DNA from: Anaerocolumna chitinilytica
Lineage (GTDB): Bacteria > Bacillota > Clostridia > Lachnospirales > Lachnospiraceae
Reading direction: 5' to 3'
Assembly: GCF_014218355.1 (NCBI RefSeq)
Contig: NZ_AP023368.1
Coordinates: forward strand, 2,794,001-2,858,000
Length of the DNA: 64,000 nt
Shown here: piece after piece, positions 56,085 to 64,000 of the stretch
How positions within the stretch are numbered: position 1 is the stretch's first letter
Layout of the letters: each line of letters begins with the position of its first letter
Position numbers and translations under genes: made by a program
Notes under the pieces: model-generated
What the model saw: the letters and a program-made list of their open reading frames with translations, nothing else
The model's database searches: none
Told to the model about the DNA's origin: nothing

Positions 56085-57746
56085 ATGAATGATAGGGATA
56101 GGCATATGATAATTAGTGAGGAGTATGCTGATTTTGTTGTGGAGTATGATAATAAACTAAGCTTTTTTGAAAGGTATCAGAATAGCACGTATAATCTTAT
56201 CAACGAAAAATATGCAGTGCTTCATATACCTGTTACGAACTTTAATAATAATGCAATTCAGGAATTTGGATACCCTTATATTCCTAAATGCTTCGGATTG
56301 ACTGCATTTGTCAATGGAAATGCAGAAGGAGTAAGCGCTCACAATGTCTACAGCGGTGAAAATACTGGTAATGGGGTTCTAATTGGAATAGTTGATTCCG
56401 GAATTGATTACAGAAACCCGCTTTTTATTATGGAGGATAGAACGACCAAAATCGAACTGTTATGGGATCAGACAATAGATAGTCCCCGGTATCCGGAGGG
56501 ATTCTATTATGGAAGCGAATACACCTCGGAAGACATCAATATGGCATTACAAGCTGAAAACCCTTTAACGGTAGTTCCATCCACAGATATAATCGGAGAA
56601 GGAACTGCTATGGCAGGTGTTGCAACAGGTCTGTCCAATAATATGGCCGGTTCTATCGGTGTAGTTCCTGGAGCAGGTCTGGCAATTGTGAAATTAAAAA
56701 CAGCCAAAAAGTATTTGAAAGATTTTTATGGAATTCCAAATGAAGCTGTATGTTACCAACAAAATGACATTATGATGGGGATAGAATATCTAATACGCAA
56801 TGCCACTAAATTGGGTAAACCAGTGGTAATATGTATAGGACTAAGTTCTTCTCAAAGTTCTCATAAAGGAGAAGACATCTTATGTAACTACTTGAACGAA
56901 AATGCGAATCAAGTTGGGATATGCATGTTAATGGCTTCCGGAAATGAAGGGGATCAGGGGCATCATTATTATAAGAATCTGCAAGCTGATAATCCTACAG
57001 ATACGGTATATTTACAGGTGGGAAAAAGAGATAAGAATTTTACTGCCGAGATGTGGGGGTTTCTTCCAAGTCTTTTAAATGTTAAGATTATTGCTCCAGA
57101 CGGAACTAATATACATGAGATACATGCAGATTTTTCTCCTCAGCAAAATATTAATGTCATTTATCAGGAAACAGTTATATTTATTGATCGATATAACAGT
57201 GAAACCTATTCCGAACAGCAATTAATTATGTTTCGATTCCGAAATATGATTGAGGGAATTTGGAAGTTTATCGTCTCCGGTACCGACAATTTACAGTCGG
57301 AATTCCATATATGGCTTCCGATTCGTAACTTTATTACCGATGAAACTTTCTTTTATAATTCAAATCCTTTTACCACAATTTCCAGCCCAGGTAATGCAGA
57401 ATTTCCTATCACCATAAATACATTTGAACCTGTTACAATAACCCTGGCCTCATTTACTGGTAAAGGCTTTACAACCACAGGTCTTCCAAAACCCTCTATT
57501 ACAGCTCCTGGCATAAATCTTCTTGCCCCCACTATTTTTAACTCCATTGAACCTATATCCGGAAGCAGCATGTCGATAGCATATACAGCCGGTATCTGTG
57601 CAGGAATTATAGGAGAAAGCTTAGACAGAAAGGCAGAAACAATTATTAATACAGCTGCTGTAAAAAACACTTTATTAATTAATGCAACCAGGCAAAAAAA
57701 CATTCTATATCCAAATCCGGAATGGGGTTATGGTTATATTCAATAA
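56085..57746 (+). CDS. Csp-type subtilase homologue without catalytic His (pseudoprotease)
   Basis: A 553-residue paralogue of the protease at 42714, with the same layout. Asp104 (IVDSGIDYRNP) and Ser495 (SGSSMS) remain, but the His position is Glu172 (IIGEGTAMAG; codon GAA), where the paralogue has NGHGTALAG. It should therefore not cleave peptides. The clostridial germination system uses such inactive subtilases as signal proteins (CspC, CspA in C. difficile). It also stops shortly after NPEWGYGYIQ, about 15 residues earlier than the paralogue. No signal peptide. Confidence 0.85.
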   Translation: MNDRDRHMIISEEYADFVVEYDNKLSFFERYQNSTYNLINEKYAVLHIPVTNFNNNAIQEFGYPYIPKCFGLTAFVNGNAEGVSAHNVYSGENTGNGVLIGIVDSGIDYRNPLFIMEDRTTKIELLWDQTIDSPRYPEGFYYGSEYTSEDINMALQAENPLTVVPSTDIIGEGTAMAGVATGLSNNMAGSIGVVPGAGLAIVKLKTAKKYLKDFYGIPNEAVCYQQNDIMMGIEYLIRNATKLGKPVVICIGLSSSQSSHKGEDILCNYLNENANQVGICMLMASGNEGDQGHHYYKNLQADNPTDTVYLQVGKRDKNFTAEMWGFLPSLLNVKIIAPDGTNIHEIHADFSPQQNINVIYQETVIFIDRYNSETYSEQQLIMFRFRNMIEGIWKFIVSGTDNLQSEFHIWLPIRNFITDETFFYNSNPFTTISSPGNAEFPITINTFEPVTITLASFTGKGFTTTGLPKPSITAPGINLLAPTIFNSIEPISGSSMSIAYTAGICAGIIGESLDRKAETIINTAAVKNTLLINATRQKNILYPNPEWGYGYIQ

Positions 57747-57784
57747 AATATAAGCTTAAGAATAATAATATTTAGATGTTTTTC

Positions 57785-57813
57785 TTGACTATTAGCTTTT
57801 ATCATATTAATAT
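57785..57813 (+). promoter_or_regulatory. Promoter of the gcv operon
   Basis: TTGACT at 57785-57790, a 17-base spacer and TAATAT at 57808-57813, about 45 bases before the glycine riboswitch. Confidence 0.65.
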
Positions 57814-57861
57814 AGGAATATCGTTTAGCAATATAGACAATAAAATAAAATCGGATGATGG

Positions 57862-58048
57862 AATTGGGAGAGACTGTGGTGTACATAGCGCCGAAGGGGA
57901 TTCGCAAAAACTCTCAGGCAAAAGGACCAATTTCGGACGATACTCTGGAGAGCGCAAGCACCGACGAAGCAACCTCTACCATTTTAGAGGGAATCTTTCA
58001 GGTAAAAAAACGGAGGCGTACTAAGTTTATTTAGTACGCCTTTTTTTT
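57862..58048 (+). promoter_or_regulatory. Glycine riboswitch, tandem aptamers, with terminator
   Basis: Aptamer 1 has GGGAGAGAC, GCGCCGAAGGGG, AAACTCTCAGGCAAAAGGACC and ACTCTGGAGAG. Aptamer 2 follows with GCACCGACGAAGCAAC and TCTTTCAGGTAAAAAAACGGA, weaker than consensus. A strong terminator, GGCGTACTAA (58015-58024) with TTAGTACGCC (58031-58040) and eight T, comes next, so glycine should allow read-through into gcvT. This ON logic is known for gcv leaders. Confidence 0.9.
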
Positions 58049-58097
58049 GCGGTCAAAACATAAGTGTTGAGAATTTGTAACAAAGAAAGGAAAAAGC

Positions 58098-59186
58098 ATG
58101 GATAAAAAAACACCTCTTTATGCAAGTCATATCAAGTATGGCGGTAAAATCGTACCTTTTGCGGGATATCTTTTACCGGTTCAATATGAAACCGGTGTAA
58201 TTACAGAACATATGGCAGTTCGAAAATCAGCTGGTTTGTTCGATGTTTCCCATATGGGGGAAATTTTTCTGAAAGGCAAAGATTCATTGGCAAATGTTCA
58301 AATGCTTGTGACCAATGATTGTTCTAATATGTATATCGGACAGGTAAAATACAGTCCTATGTGCTATGAAGACGGTGGAGTAGTGGATGATCTTTTGGTA
58401 TATAAAAGAGCGGAAGAATCTTATCTCTTAGTGGTAAATGCCTCAAACCGTGAAAAAGATGTAAAATATATATCCGAACATCTTTTTGGAGATGTTCAGA
58501 TGGAAGATGCCTCTGATTCACTTGCACAAATAGCATTACAAGGGCCGGCAGCGGAAAAAATAATGTCTAAGCTATGCCAGGTCTCCGATATACCCGTGGC
58601 ATACTATACCTTTAAGGAGAATGTTAAGATAGGCCAAATCAATGCACTAATCTCAAGAACCGGTTATACCGGCGAGATGGGTTATGAACTATATGTAGAG
58701 AAAGAAGACGGGGAAAAACTCTGGGAACTGATACTTGATAACGGCAGGGAGTATGGTGTAATTCCCTGTGGACTTGGTGCAAGGGATACTTTGAGGCTGG
58801 AAGCTGCGATGCCGCTATTTGGGCATGAAATGGATGAAACCATTACACCTCTTGAAACCGGATTATCCTTTGCTGTTAAATTTCACAAAGAGGATTTTCT
58901 CGGAAAAGAAGGACTACTAAATCGCGGAGAACCTAGGAGAAAACGTATAGGACTTCGTATAACGGGACGCGGAATTGCAAGGGAAAATTGCCCTGTATAT
59001 GCTGGTGATACTCTAATCGGATACACTACTTCCGGCACACATTTACCATACCTGGGATATCCGGGAGCTATGGCGATTGTTACGAAGGACTATGATGAAA
59101 AAGCATTGCTATCAGTGGAAATCAGAGGAAAAAAAGTTGAAGCAGAAGCGTCTCCTCTGCCCTTTTATAAAAACACTGTAAAATAA
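58098..59186 (+). CDS. gcvT: Glycine cleavage system T protein (aminomethyltransferase)
   Basis: A 362-residue protein: TPLYASHIKYGGKIVPFAGYLLPVQY, FDVSHMGEI, YTGEMGYELY and GLGARDTLRLEAAMPLFGHE. Releases ammonia and passes the methylene group to tetrahydrofolate. First gene behind the glycine riboswitch. RBS GAAAGGA. Confidence 0.96.
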   Translation: MDKKTPLYASHIKYGGKIVPFAGYLLPVQYETGVITEHMAVRKSAGLFDVSHMGEIFLKGKDSLANVQMLVTNDCSNMYIGQVKYSPMCYEDGGVVDDLLVYKRAEESYLLVVNASNREKDVKYISEHLFGDVQMEDASDSLAQIALQGPAAEKIMSKLCQVSDIPVAYYTFKENVKIGQINALISRTGYTGEMGYELYVEKEDGEKLWELILDNGREYGVIPCGLGARDTLRLEAAMPLFGHEMDETITPLETGLSFAVKFHKEDFLGKEGLLNRGEPRRKRIGLRITGRGIARENCPVYAGDTLIGYTTSGTHLPYLGYPGAMAIVTKDYDEKALLSVEIRGKKVEAEASPLPFYKNTVK

Positions 59187-59278
59187 GAAATAGTTAAGCG
59201 GTTTTATAGCTAGAGTTATAACAGGCAGTTGACAATAGTATGACTAAAAAACATATATAAAACAAATGGAGGAATTTT

Positions 59279-59650
59279 ATGAGCAAATTATTATTTACCA
59301 AAACACATGAATGGGTGGAATTTTTGGATGAAACAACTGCAAAAGTTGGTCTTACGGATTATGCACAAAAGGAATTGGGAGATTTGGTGTTTGTAAATCT
59401 TCCTGAAGAAGGTGATGAGATTAATGCAGGTGAGAGCATAGGAGATGTGGAATCAGTAAAAGCAGTATCGGAAGTTTATAGTCCTGTAAGCGGTACTGTG
59501 AAAAAAATCAATGAAGAACTCTTAGATCATCCGGATTATATTAACTCCGAACCCTATGAATCCTGGTTTGTAATTTTTGAAGAGATTACAGACAAAGAAG
59601 AGCTGTTAGAAAAAGAGGAGTATGAACGCTTTATAAACGGGGAGGAATAA
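59279..59650 (+). CDS. gcvH: Glycine cleavage system H protein
   Basis: A 123-residue lipoyl carrier. Lys61 in [15 protein letters not shown] is the lipoylation site. It shuttles the aminomethyl group between the P, T and L proteins. RBS TGGAGGA. Confidence 0.97.
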   Translation: MSKLLFTKTHEWVEFLDETTAKVGLTDYAQKELGDLVFVNLPEEGDEINAGESIGDVESVKAVSEVYSPVSGTVKKINEELLDHPDYINSEPYESWFVIFEEITDKEELLEKEEYERFINGEE

Positions 59651-59654
59651 ACGA

Positions 59655-60998
59655 ATGGGAACCTATGTGCCGAACACAAAAACAGAGCAAGAGGAAATAT
59701 TAAAATCCTTAGGCTATACCGGTATGGAGGATCTCTTTGTTACTATACCAAAAGAAGTATTACTGGGCAGAGCTCTAGATATTCCAGACGGTATCAGCGA
59801 ATTGCAGGTTAAGAAAAAATTATCTAAGATTGCAGGAGAGAATAAGGTGTTTTCTTCCCTGTTTCGAGGGTGTGGAGCTTACAGGCATTACATTCCCTCT
59901 ATTGTGAAGCAGGTAGCATCGAAGGAAGAATTTATGACCGCTTATACTCCTTATCAGGCAGAGATAAGTCAGGGAACCCTTCAGGCAATCTTCGAATTTC
60001 AGACTATGATTTGTGAGCTTACAGGCCTTGATGTGGCGAATGCCTCCGTATATGATGGCTGCAGTGCCGCGGCAGAAGCGGTTATTATGTGCCGTGAGCG
60101 AAAAAGAAACAGGGTACTTCTTAGTGGTGCTATGAACCCGCAGATAATTGAAACGGTAAAGACTTATCTCCATGGTACCGGTGCGGAGATTTTCGTGGTG
60201 CCGGCTAAAGAGGGAGTTACCGACAAGCAGGCGTTACAGCAGATGTTAGACGATAAAACAGCTTGTTTTCTGGTACAGCAGCCTAACTTTTATGGAATAT
60301 TAGAGGATTATGAGGAACTCGGAAAAATTACAAAGGAATCCGGTGCCAGATACGTAATGAGTTGTAATCCTATTCTTTTAGGAATGCTAAAGACACCTGG
60401 AGAGTATGGAGCGGATATAGCGGTTGGAGAAGGCCAGCCTTTAGGCTTATCCTTATCTTACGGCGGACCTTATCTTGGATTTATGACTGCTACCTCAGAA
60501 TTGATGCGTAAATTACCCGGACGAATTGCAGGACAGACAAAAGATGCAAGAGGAGAAACAGCCTATGTTCTGACCCTCCAAGCAAGAGAGCAACATATCA
60601 GAAGAGAGAAAGCTTCAAGCAGTATTTGCTCCAACGAAGCACTCTGTGCACTGACAGCCAGTGTTTATTTAAGTGCCATGGGTAAAAAAGGCCTGAAACA
60701 GGCTGCGACTCTTAGTATGTCAAAAGCACATTATCTTGCAGCAAAATTATGCTCCTTGCCAAGGTTTAAAATGGCATTTGAAGGGGATTTTGTTCATGAG
60801 TTTACCACGGTATATGAGGGCAATACAGATAAGCTTTTAGACGAGTTAGAGAAATACGGTATATTAGGCGGTCTCCCCCTTCAAGGCACAGATACCGGTA
60901 AAATAATATGGTGTACTACGGAAATGAATTCCAAAGAAGAGATGGATGAGCTTATAGATAGAATTAAGGAGGTGCAGTTACATGAAGCTGATATTTGA
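59655..60998 (+). CDS. gcvPA: Glycine dehydrogenase (decarboxylating) subunit 1
   Basis: A 447-residue subunit, the N-terminal half of P protein: YTGMEDLFVTIPKEVLL, RGCGAYRHYIPSIVKQ, YTPYQAEISQGTLQAIFEFQT, NASVYDGCSAAAEA. It lacks the PLP lysine, which lies in gcvPB. Starts 4 bases after gcvH and overlaps gcvPB by 17. Confidence 0.96.
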   Translation: MGTYVPNTKTEQEEILKSLGYTGMEDLFVTIPKEVLLGRALDIPDGISELQVKKKLSKIAGENKVFSSLFRGCGAYRHYIPSIVKQVASKEEFMTAYTPYQAEISQGTLQAIFEFQTMICELTGLDVANASVYDGCSAAAEAVIMCRERKRNRVLLSGAMNPQIIETVKTYLHGTGAEIFVVPAKEGVTDKQALQQMLDDKTACFLVQQPNFYGILEDYEELGKITKESGARYVMSCNPILLGMLKTPGEYGADIAVGEGQPLGLSLSYGGPYLGFMTATSELMRKLPGRIAGQTKDARGETAYVLTLQAREQHIRREKASSSICSNEALCALTASVYLSAMGKKGLKQAATLSMSKAHYLAAKLCSLPRFKMAFEGDFVHEFTTVYEGNTDKLLDELEKYGILGGLPLQGTDTGKIIWCTTEMNSKEEMDELIDRIKEVQLHEADI

Positions 60999-62430
60999 AA
61001 AGACTAAGATAGACAGAGGAAGCATGCTGCTGCCACCCCTTGATGTACCTGAAACAGAATTAAAGGCTTGCTATAAAAGGGAGAAGGAACTTCACTTAGA
61101 AGCTATGCCGGAAACAGATATCAGCAGACACTATACAGAGCTTGCTGAACGGGTATACGGTGTAAATAACGGATTCTACCCCCTTGGCTCCTGTACCATG
61201 AAATACAATCCAAAGGTCAATGATGAAATGGCTGCATTACCAGGCTTTACGGATATACATCCGCTTCAGCCCGCAGCTACCGTTCAGGGAGCACTAAAGG
61301 TAATTAGTGAAACAGAAAAATTATTAAGTGAAATTACCGGTATGGATGATTATTCTCTGCAGCCTGCAGCCGGAGCCCATGGAGAATTCACAGGGCTTAA
61401 GCTGATTAGGGCTTATCATGAAAAAAGAGGGGATGTAAAGAGAACCAAGATTATCGTTCCAGACTCCGCCCATGGTACTAACCCTGCCAGCGCAGCTATG
61501 GCAGGCTTTGAGGTGGTAAATATACCTTCTACGGATAAAGGCTTCGTTGATGTAGAGGCTCTTAAAAAAGCAGTAGGTGAAGATACGGCAGGGTTTATGC
61601 TGACCAATCCCAATACTTTGGGACTTTTTGATGAGAATATCCTTGAAATCACGAAGATAGTACACGATGCAGGCGGCTTGAATTATTATGACGGAGCCAA
61701 CCTAAATGCAATTATGGGAATTGCAAGACCGGGAGACATGGGCTTTGATGTAATGCACCTTAATCTTCATAAAACTTTCTCCACACCTCATGGAGGCGGA
61801 GGCCCAGGAAGCGGTCCGGTAGGTTGCAAAAAAATATTAACGCGTTTTCTTCCCGTGCCACGAGTAAAAAGAAACGGTGACAGTTATGTCCTGTCAGAAG
61901 ACAGGGAGGATTCCATCGGAAGAGTAAGAGGTTTTAATGGTAATTTTCTTGTACTGGTAAGAGCACTAACCTATATTTTAACCCTTGGTGCAGATGGTTT
62001 GAAAGCGGCTTCTCAGAATGCGGTGCTTAATGCCAATTACTTAATGGAGAATTTAAAAGATACGTATTTAACCCCTTTTTCCGGTCCCTGTATGCATGAA
62101 TTTGTTATCAGTCTGGAAGAACTTAAAAAGGAGACAGGAGTTTCCGCTCTTGATATGGCAAAAGCACTCTTGGATTATGGAGTACATCCGCCAACCATGT
62201 ATTTCCCATTAATTGTTCACGAAGCATTTATGCTGGAACCTACGGAAACCGAGAGCAGAGAGAACCTTGACAAAGTGATATCCATCTATAAAGAATTATA
62301 TAAAAGAGCTAAGGATGATCCCGAAGACATAAAAAATAGTCCTAAGAAAACAGTAATAGGCCGCCCGGACGAAGTTATGGCAGCAAGGACTCCGGTGATC
62401 CGTTATGATTTTACCGGAAGTATTAACTAG
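60982..62430 (+). CDS. gcvPB: Glycine dehydrogenase (decarboxylating) subunit 2
   Basis: A 482-residue PLP subunit. YPLGSCTMKYNPK, SAHGTNPASAAMAGFE and Lys264 in NLHKTFSTPHGGGGPGSG, the PLP lysine. Decarboxylates glycine together with GcvPA. RBS AAGGAGGTG within gcvPA. Confidence 0.97.
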   Translation: MKLIFEKTKIDRGSMLLPPLDVPETELKACYKREKELHLEAMPETDISRHYTELAERVYGVNNGFYPLGSCTMKYNPKVNDEMAALPGFTDIHPLQPAATVQGALKVISETEKLLSEITGMDDYSLQPAAGAHGEFTGLKLIRAYHEKRGDVKRTKIIVPDSAHGTNPASAAMAGFEVVNIPSTDKGFVDVEALKKAVGEDTAGFMLTNPNTLGLFDENILEITKIVHDAGGLNYYDGANLNAIMGIARPGDMGFDVMHLNLHKTFSTPHGGGGPGSGPVGCKKILTRFLPVPRVKRNGDSYVLSEDREDSIGRVRGFNGNFLVLVRALTYILTLGADGLKAASQNAVLNANYLMENLKDTYLTPFSGPCMHEFVISLEELKKETGVSALDMAKALLDYGVHPPTMYFPLIVHEAFMLEPTETESRENLDKVISIYKELYKRAKDDPEDIKNSPKKTVIGRPDEVMAARTPVIRYDFTGSIN

Positions 62431-62546
62431 TGCATTGTTCTTTAAAAACTGTAACAAGTATAGTTTTAAAGGATTTACAAGTGTATTGTTCAATAAATAG
62501 GAGCATATACGATGAAAAATTTAAATAATATTCGGGAGGAATTCGG

Positions 62547-63545
62547 TTGATTAAGGAACTTAGCTATTGCATTGCAGAGAGTGTTAATCCCTATGAAAAT
62601 CTGGCATTGGAAGAATATCTTCTGGAACATGTGAGGGAAGGAGAATGTATTTTATACCTTTGGCAGAATGAAAAGACTGTGGTTATCGGAAAAAACCAAA
62701 ATCCCTGGAAAGAATGCCGTATAGAGGAATTAAGTAACGATGGCGGAAGGCTTGTTAGAAGACTCTCCGGCGGCGGAGCTGTATTTCATGATCTTGGTAA
62801 TCTAAACTTTACCTTTCTTGTACGCAAGGAAGATTATGACGTTAAAAAGCAGATGACAGTAATTGTGGAAGCAGTAAAAGCACTTGGAATCCCAGCAGAG
62901 ATTAATGGCAGAAATGATATTACGGCAGATGGAAAGAAATTCTCTGGTAATGCCTATTATACGGATGGTATTCATTCTTACCATCATGGAACGATTCTTA
63001 TTCACATTGACAAAGAAAAACTTTCGAAGTACTTAACTGTATCCAGGGATAAACTAGTTTCTAAGGGTGTGGATTCTGTAAAGGCCAGAGTTGTAAACTT
63101 AAATGAGTTCAGAGAAGACCTTACCATTAACATGGTACGGGATGAACTTGTAAAAGCTTTTTCTAAGAGTTTTAATCTGCCTGTAAATAAATATATAATG
63201 GATACCGGGGAGGAAGAAAAACTACATGAGCTTGTTGAAAAATTCTCCTCTTGGAAATGGATTGCAGGGGAGAAACTCTCCTTTGATTACCGTATGGAAA
63301 GACGTTTTCAATGGGGTGGTATTGAAATCCAACTACAGATTGAAAAAGGAATCATATCTGATTTAAGAGTTTATTCCGATGCGATGGAAGTTGCTTTCTT
63401 TGAAAAAATAGAACAACAGTTAAAGGGCTGCCGTTTCAGCAGCAGGGATATGGCAGAACGGCTTAACCAATTAAAACCAGCGGAAGATAATATGAAAGAT
63501 ATCCTTGTTAATGTCACAGATATGGTGATGGAGGAACAATTATAA
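62547..63545 (+). CDS. lplA: Lipoate-protein ligase A
   Basis: A 332-residue ligase: NPYENLALEEYLL, LWQNEKTVVIGKNQNPW, RRLSGGGAVFHDLGNLNF and NDITADGKKFSGNAYY (lipoyl-AMP lysine), with a C-terminal accessory domain. Attaches scavenged lipoate to GcvH. The start is TTG at 62547 behind GGGAGGA. It sits between the gcv genes and lpd, so it is dedicated to this system. Confidence 0.95.
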   Translation: MIKELSYCIAESVNPYENLALEEYLLEHVREGECILYLWQNEKTVVIGKNQNPWKECRIEELSNDGGRLVRRLSGGGAVFHDLGNLNFTFLVRKEDYDVKKQMTVIVEAVKALGIPAEINGRNDITADGKKFSGNAYYTDGIHSYHHGTILIHIDKEKLSKYLTVSRDKLVSKGVDSVKARVVNLNEFREDLTINMVRDELVKAFSKSFNLPVNKYIMDTGEEEKLHELVEKFSSWKWIAGEKLSFDYRMERRFQWGGIEIQLQIEKGIISDLRVYSDAMEVAFFEKIEQQLKGCRFSSRDMAERLNQLKPAEDNMKDILVNVTDMVMEEQL

Positions 63546-63583
63546 ACACGCAAAGTATGAATAGTGGAAAGAAGGAGAATACC

Positions 63584-64000
63584 ATGGAAGAAAAATACCA
63601 GCTTATCGTAATAGGAGCTGGACCAGGAGGCTATGAGGCTGCCATTCGGGCAGCTCAGCTAGGAATAAAAACTGCCTTGGTAGAAGAAAATGAACTTGGC
63701 GGTACCTGTTTAAATAGAGGCTGTATTCCTACGAAGACATTGCTTCATAGCTCAAATCTCTATTATGAATCCAACAACTTTAAAGAATTAGGTCTGAAAA
63801 TTGATGGTATCTCCTATGACCTGGGAAGATTGTACGAAAGAAAGAATGAAGTAGTAGAGAAGATACAAAGCGGAATTGGCGCTCTTTTAAAAGCAAATAA
63901 AATAGACGTTTATTATGGGCGAGGAGTAATTGAAGGCCCTGGTAAAGTTAAACTCTTCTTAAAGGAATCAGAAGAAGTGAGGCTTCTTGAAGCAGATAAC
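63584..64000 (+). CDS. lpdA: Dihydrolipoyl dehydrogenase, 3' end outside window
   Basis: 139 codons from the ATG at 63584 to the edge, frame open. FAD motif GAGPGGYEAA and the redox disulfide Cys42/Cys47 in GGTCLNRGCIPTK identify the L protein. It reoxidises lipoyl-GcvH with NAD+. RBS GAAGGAG. Last visible gene of the glycine operon. Confidence 0.95.
   Translation, partial: MEEKYQLIVIGAGPGGYEAAIRAAQLGIKTALVEENELGGTCLNRGCIPTKTLLHSSNLYYESNNFKELGLKIDGISYDLGRLYERKNEVVEKIQSGIGALLKANKIDVYYGRGVIEGPGKVKLFLKESEEVRLLEADN

Overview
The window reads as chromosome from a low-GC, anaerobic, spore-forming member of the Clostridia, most like the Lachnospiraceae (Lachnoclostridium/Anaerocolumna type). The reasons are AT-rich DNA with strong AGGAGG ribosome sites, spore genes (a spore photoproduct lyase, a SleL-like LysM/GH18 cortex hydrolase and two Csp-type subtilases), an [FeFe]-hydrogenase-like protein, a clostridial SUF operon (sufCBDSU) and a split glycine decarboxylase (gcvPA/gcvPB). 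This is inferred from gene content; no rRNA or tRNA gene was seen.

Layout. 1-3 kb: the 5' part of a WG-repeat lipoprotein, an AraC regulator divergent from a sugar isomerase, and a 33-residue basic peptide gene behind two consensus promoters. 3.2-6.7 kb: a tight leftward operon (nucleosidase, spore photoproduct lyase, short-chain dehydrogenase, MraY-like transferase). 6.9-9.5 kb: agmatine to putrescine (aguA, aguB) and a C39-like peptidase. 9.7-22.5 kb: two glutathione-peroxidase-like genes, each followed by one copy of an inverted-repeat mobile element, the two copies lying in opposite orientation. Between them are an FtsH protease, an orphan sugar-binding protein, a lysine-riboswitch-controlled ABC transporter, a cupredoxin protein, sleL, SOS-controlled dinB and an OhrR-type regulator. 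22.5-29.6 kb: a chemoreceptor and a GH4/GH2 glycosidase locus with two AraC regulators. 29.7-35.4 kb: feoAB, a small membrane protein, an intracellular subtilisin, DedA and a DUF1540 peptide. 35.5-40 kb: nagB-nagA divergent from an RpiR regulator, then a CBS/CorC membrane protein. 40.7-44.8 kb: a DUF4914 protein, a Csp-like subtilase and two tiny hydrophilic genes. 45-50.3 kb: sufCBDSU with an operator-like promoter and structured repeats between sufB and sufD. 50.5-57.7 kb: a group B-like hydrogenase, pyruvate kinase, an acetyltransferase, a SPOR amidase and a Csp-like pseudoprotease that has lost its catalytic histidine. 57.8-64 kb: a glycine riboswitch and gcvT-gcvH-gcvPA-gcvPB-lplA-lpd, cut by the window end.

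How the parts fit. The gcv operon is self-contained: it carries all cleavage-system proteins plus the ligase that lipoylates GcvH, under glycine control. The lysine riboswitch gives an otherwise generic amino-acid ABC transporter a likely substrate. OhrR and the two peroxidases form a probable organic-peroxide defence. The genes most worth following up are the active/inactive Csp pair, the repeats inside the suf operon, the inverted mobile-element pair, the photolyase-nucleosidase operon and the cupredoxin protein without copper ligands.
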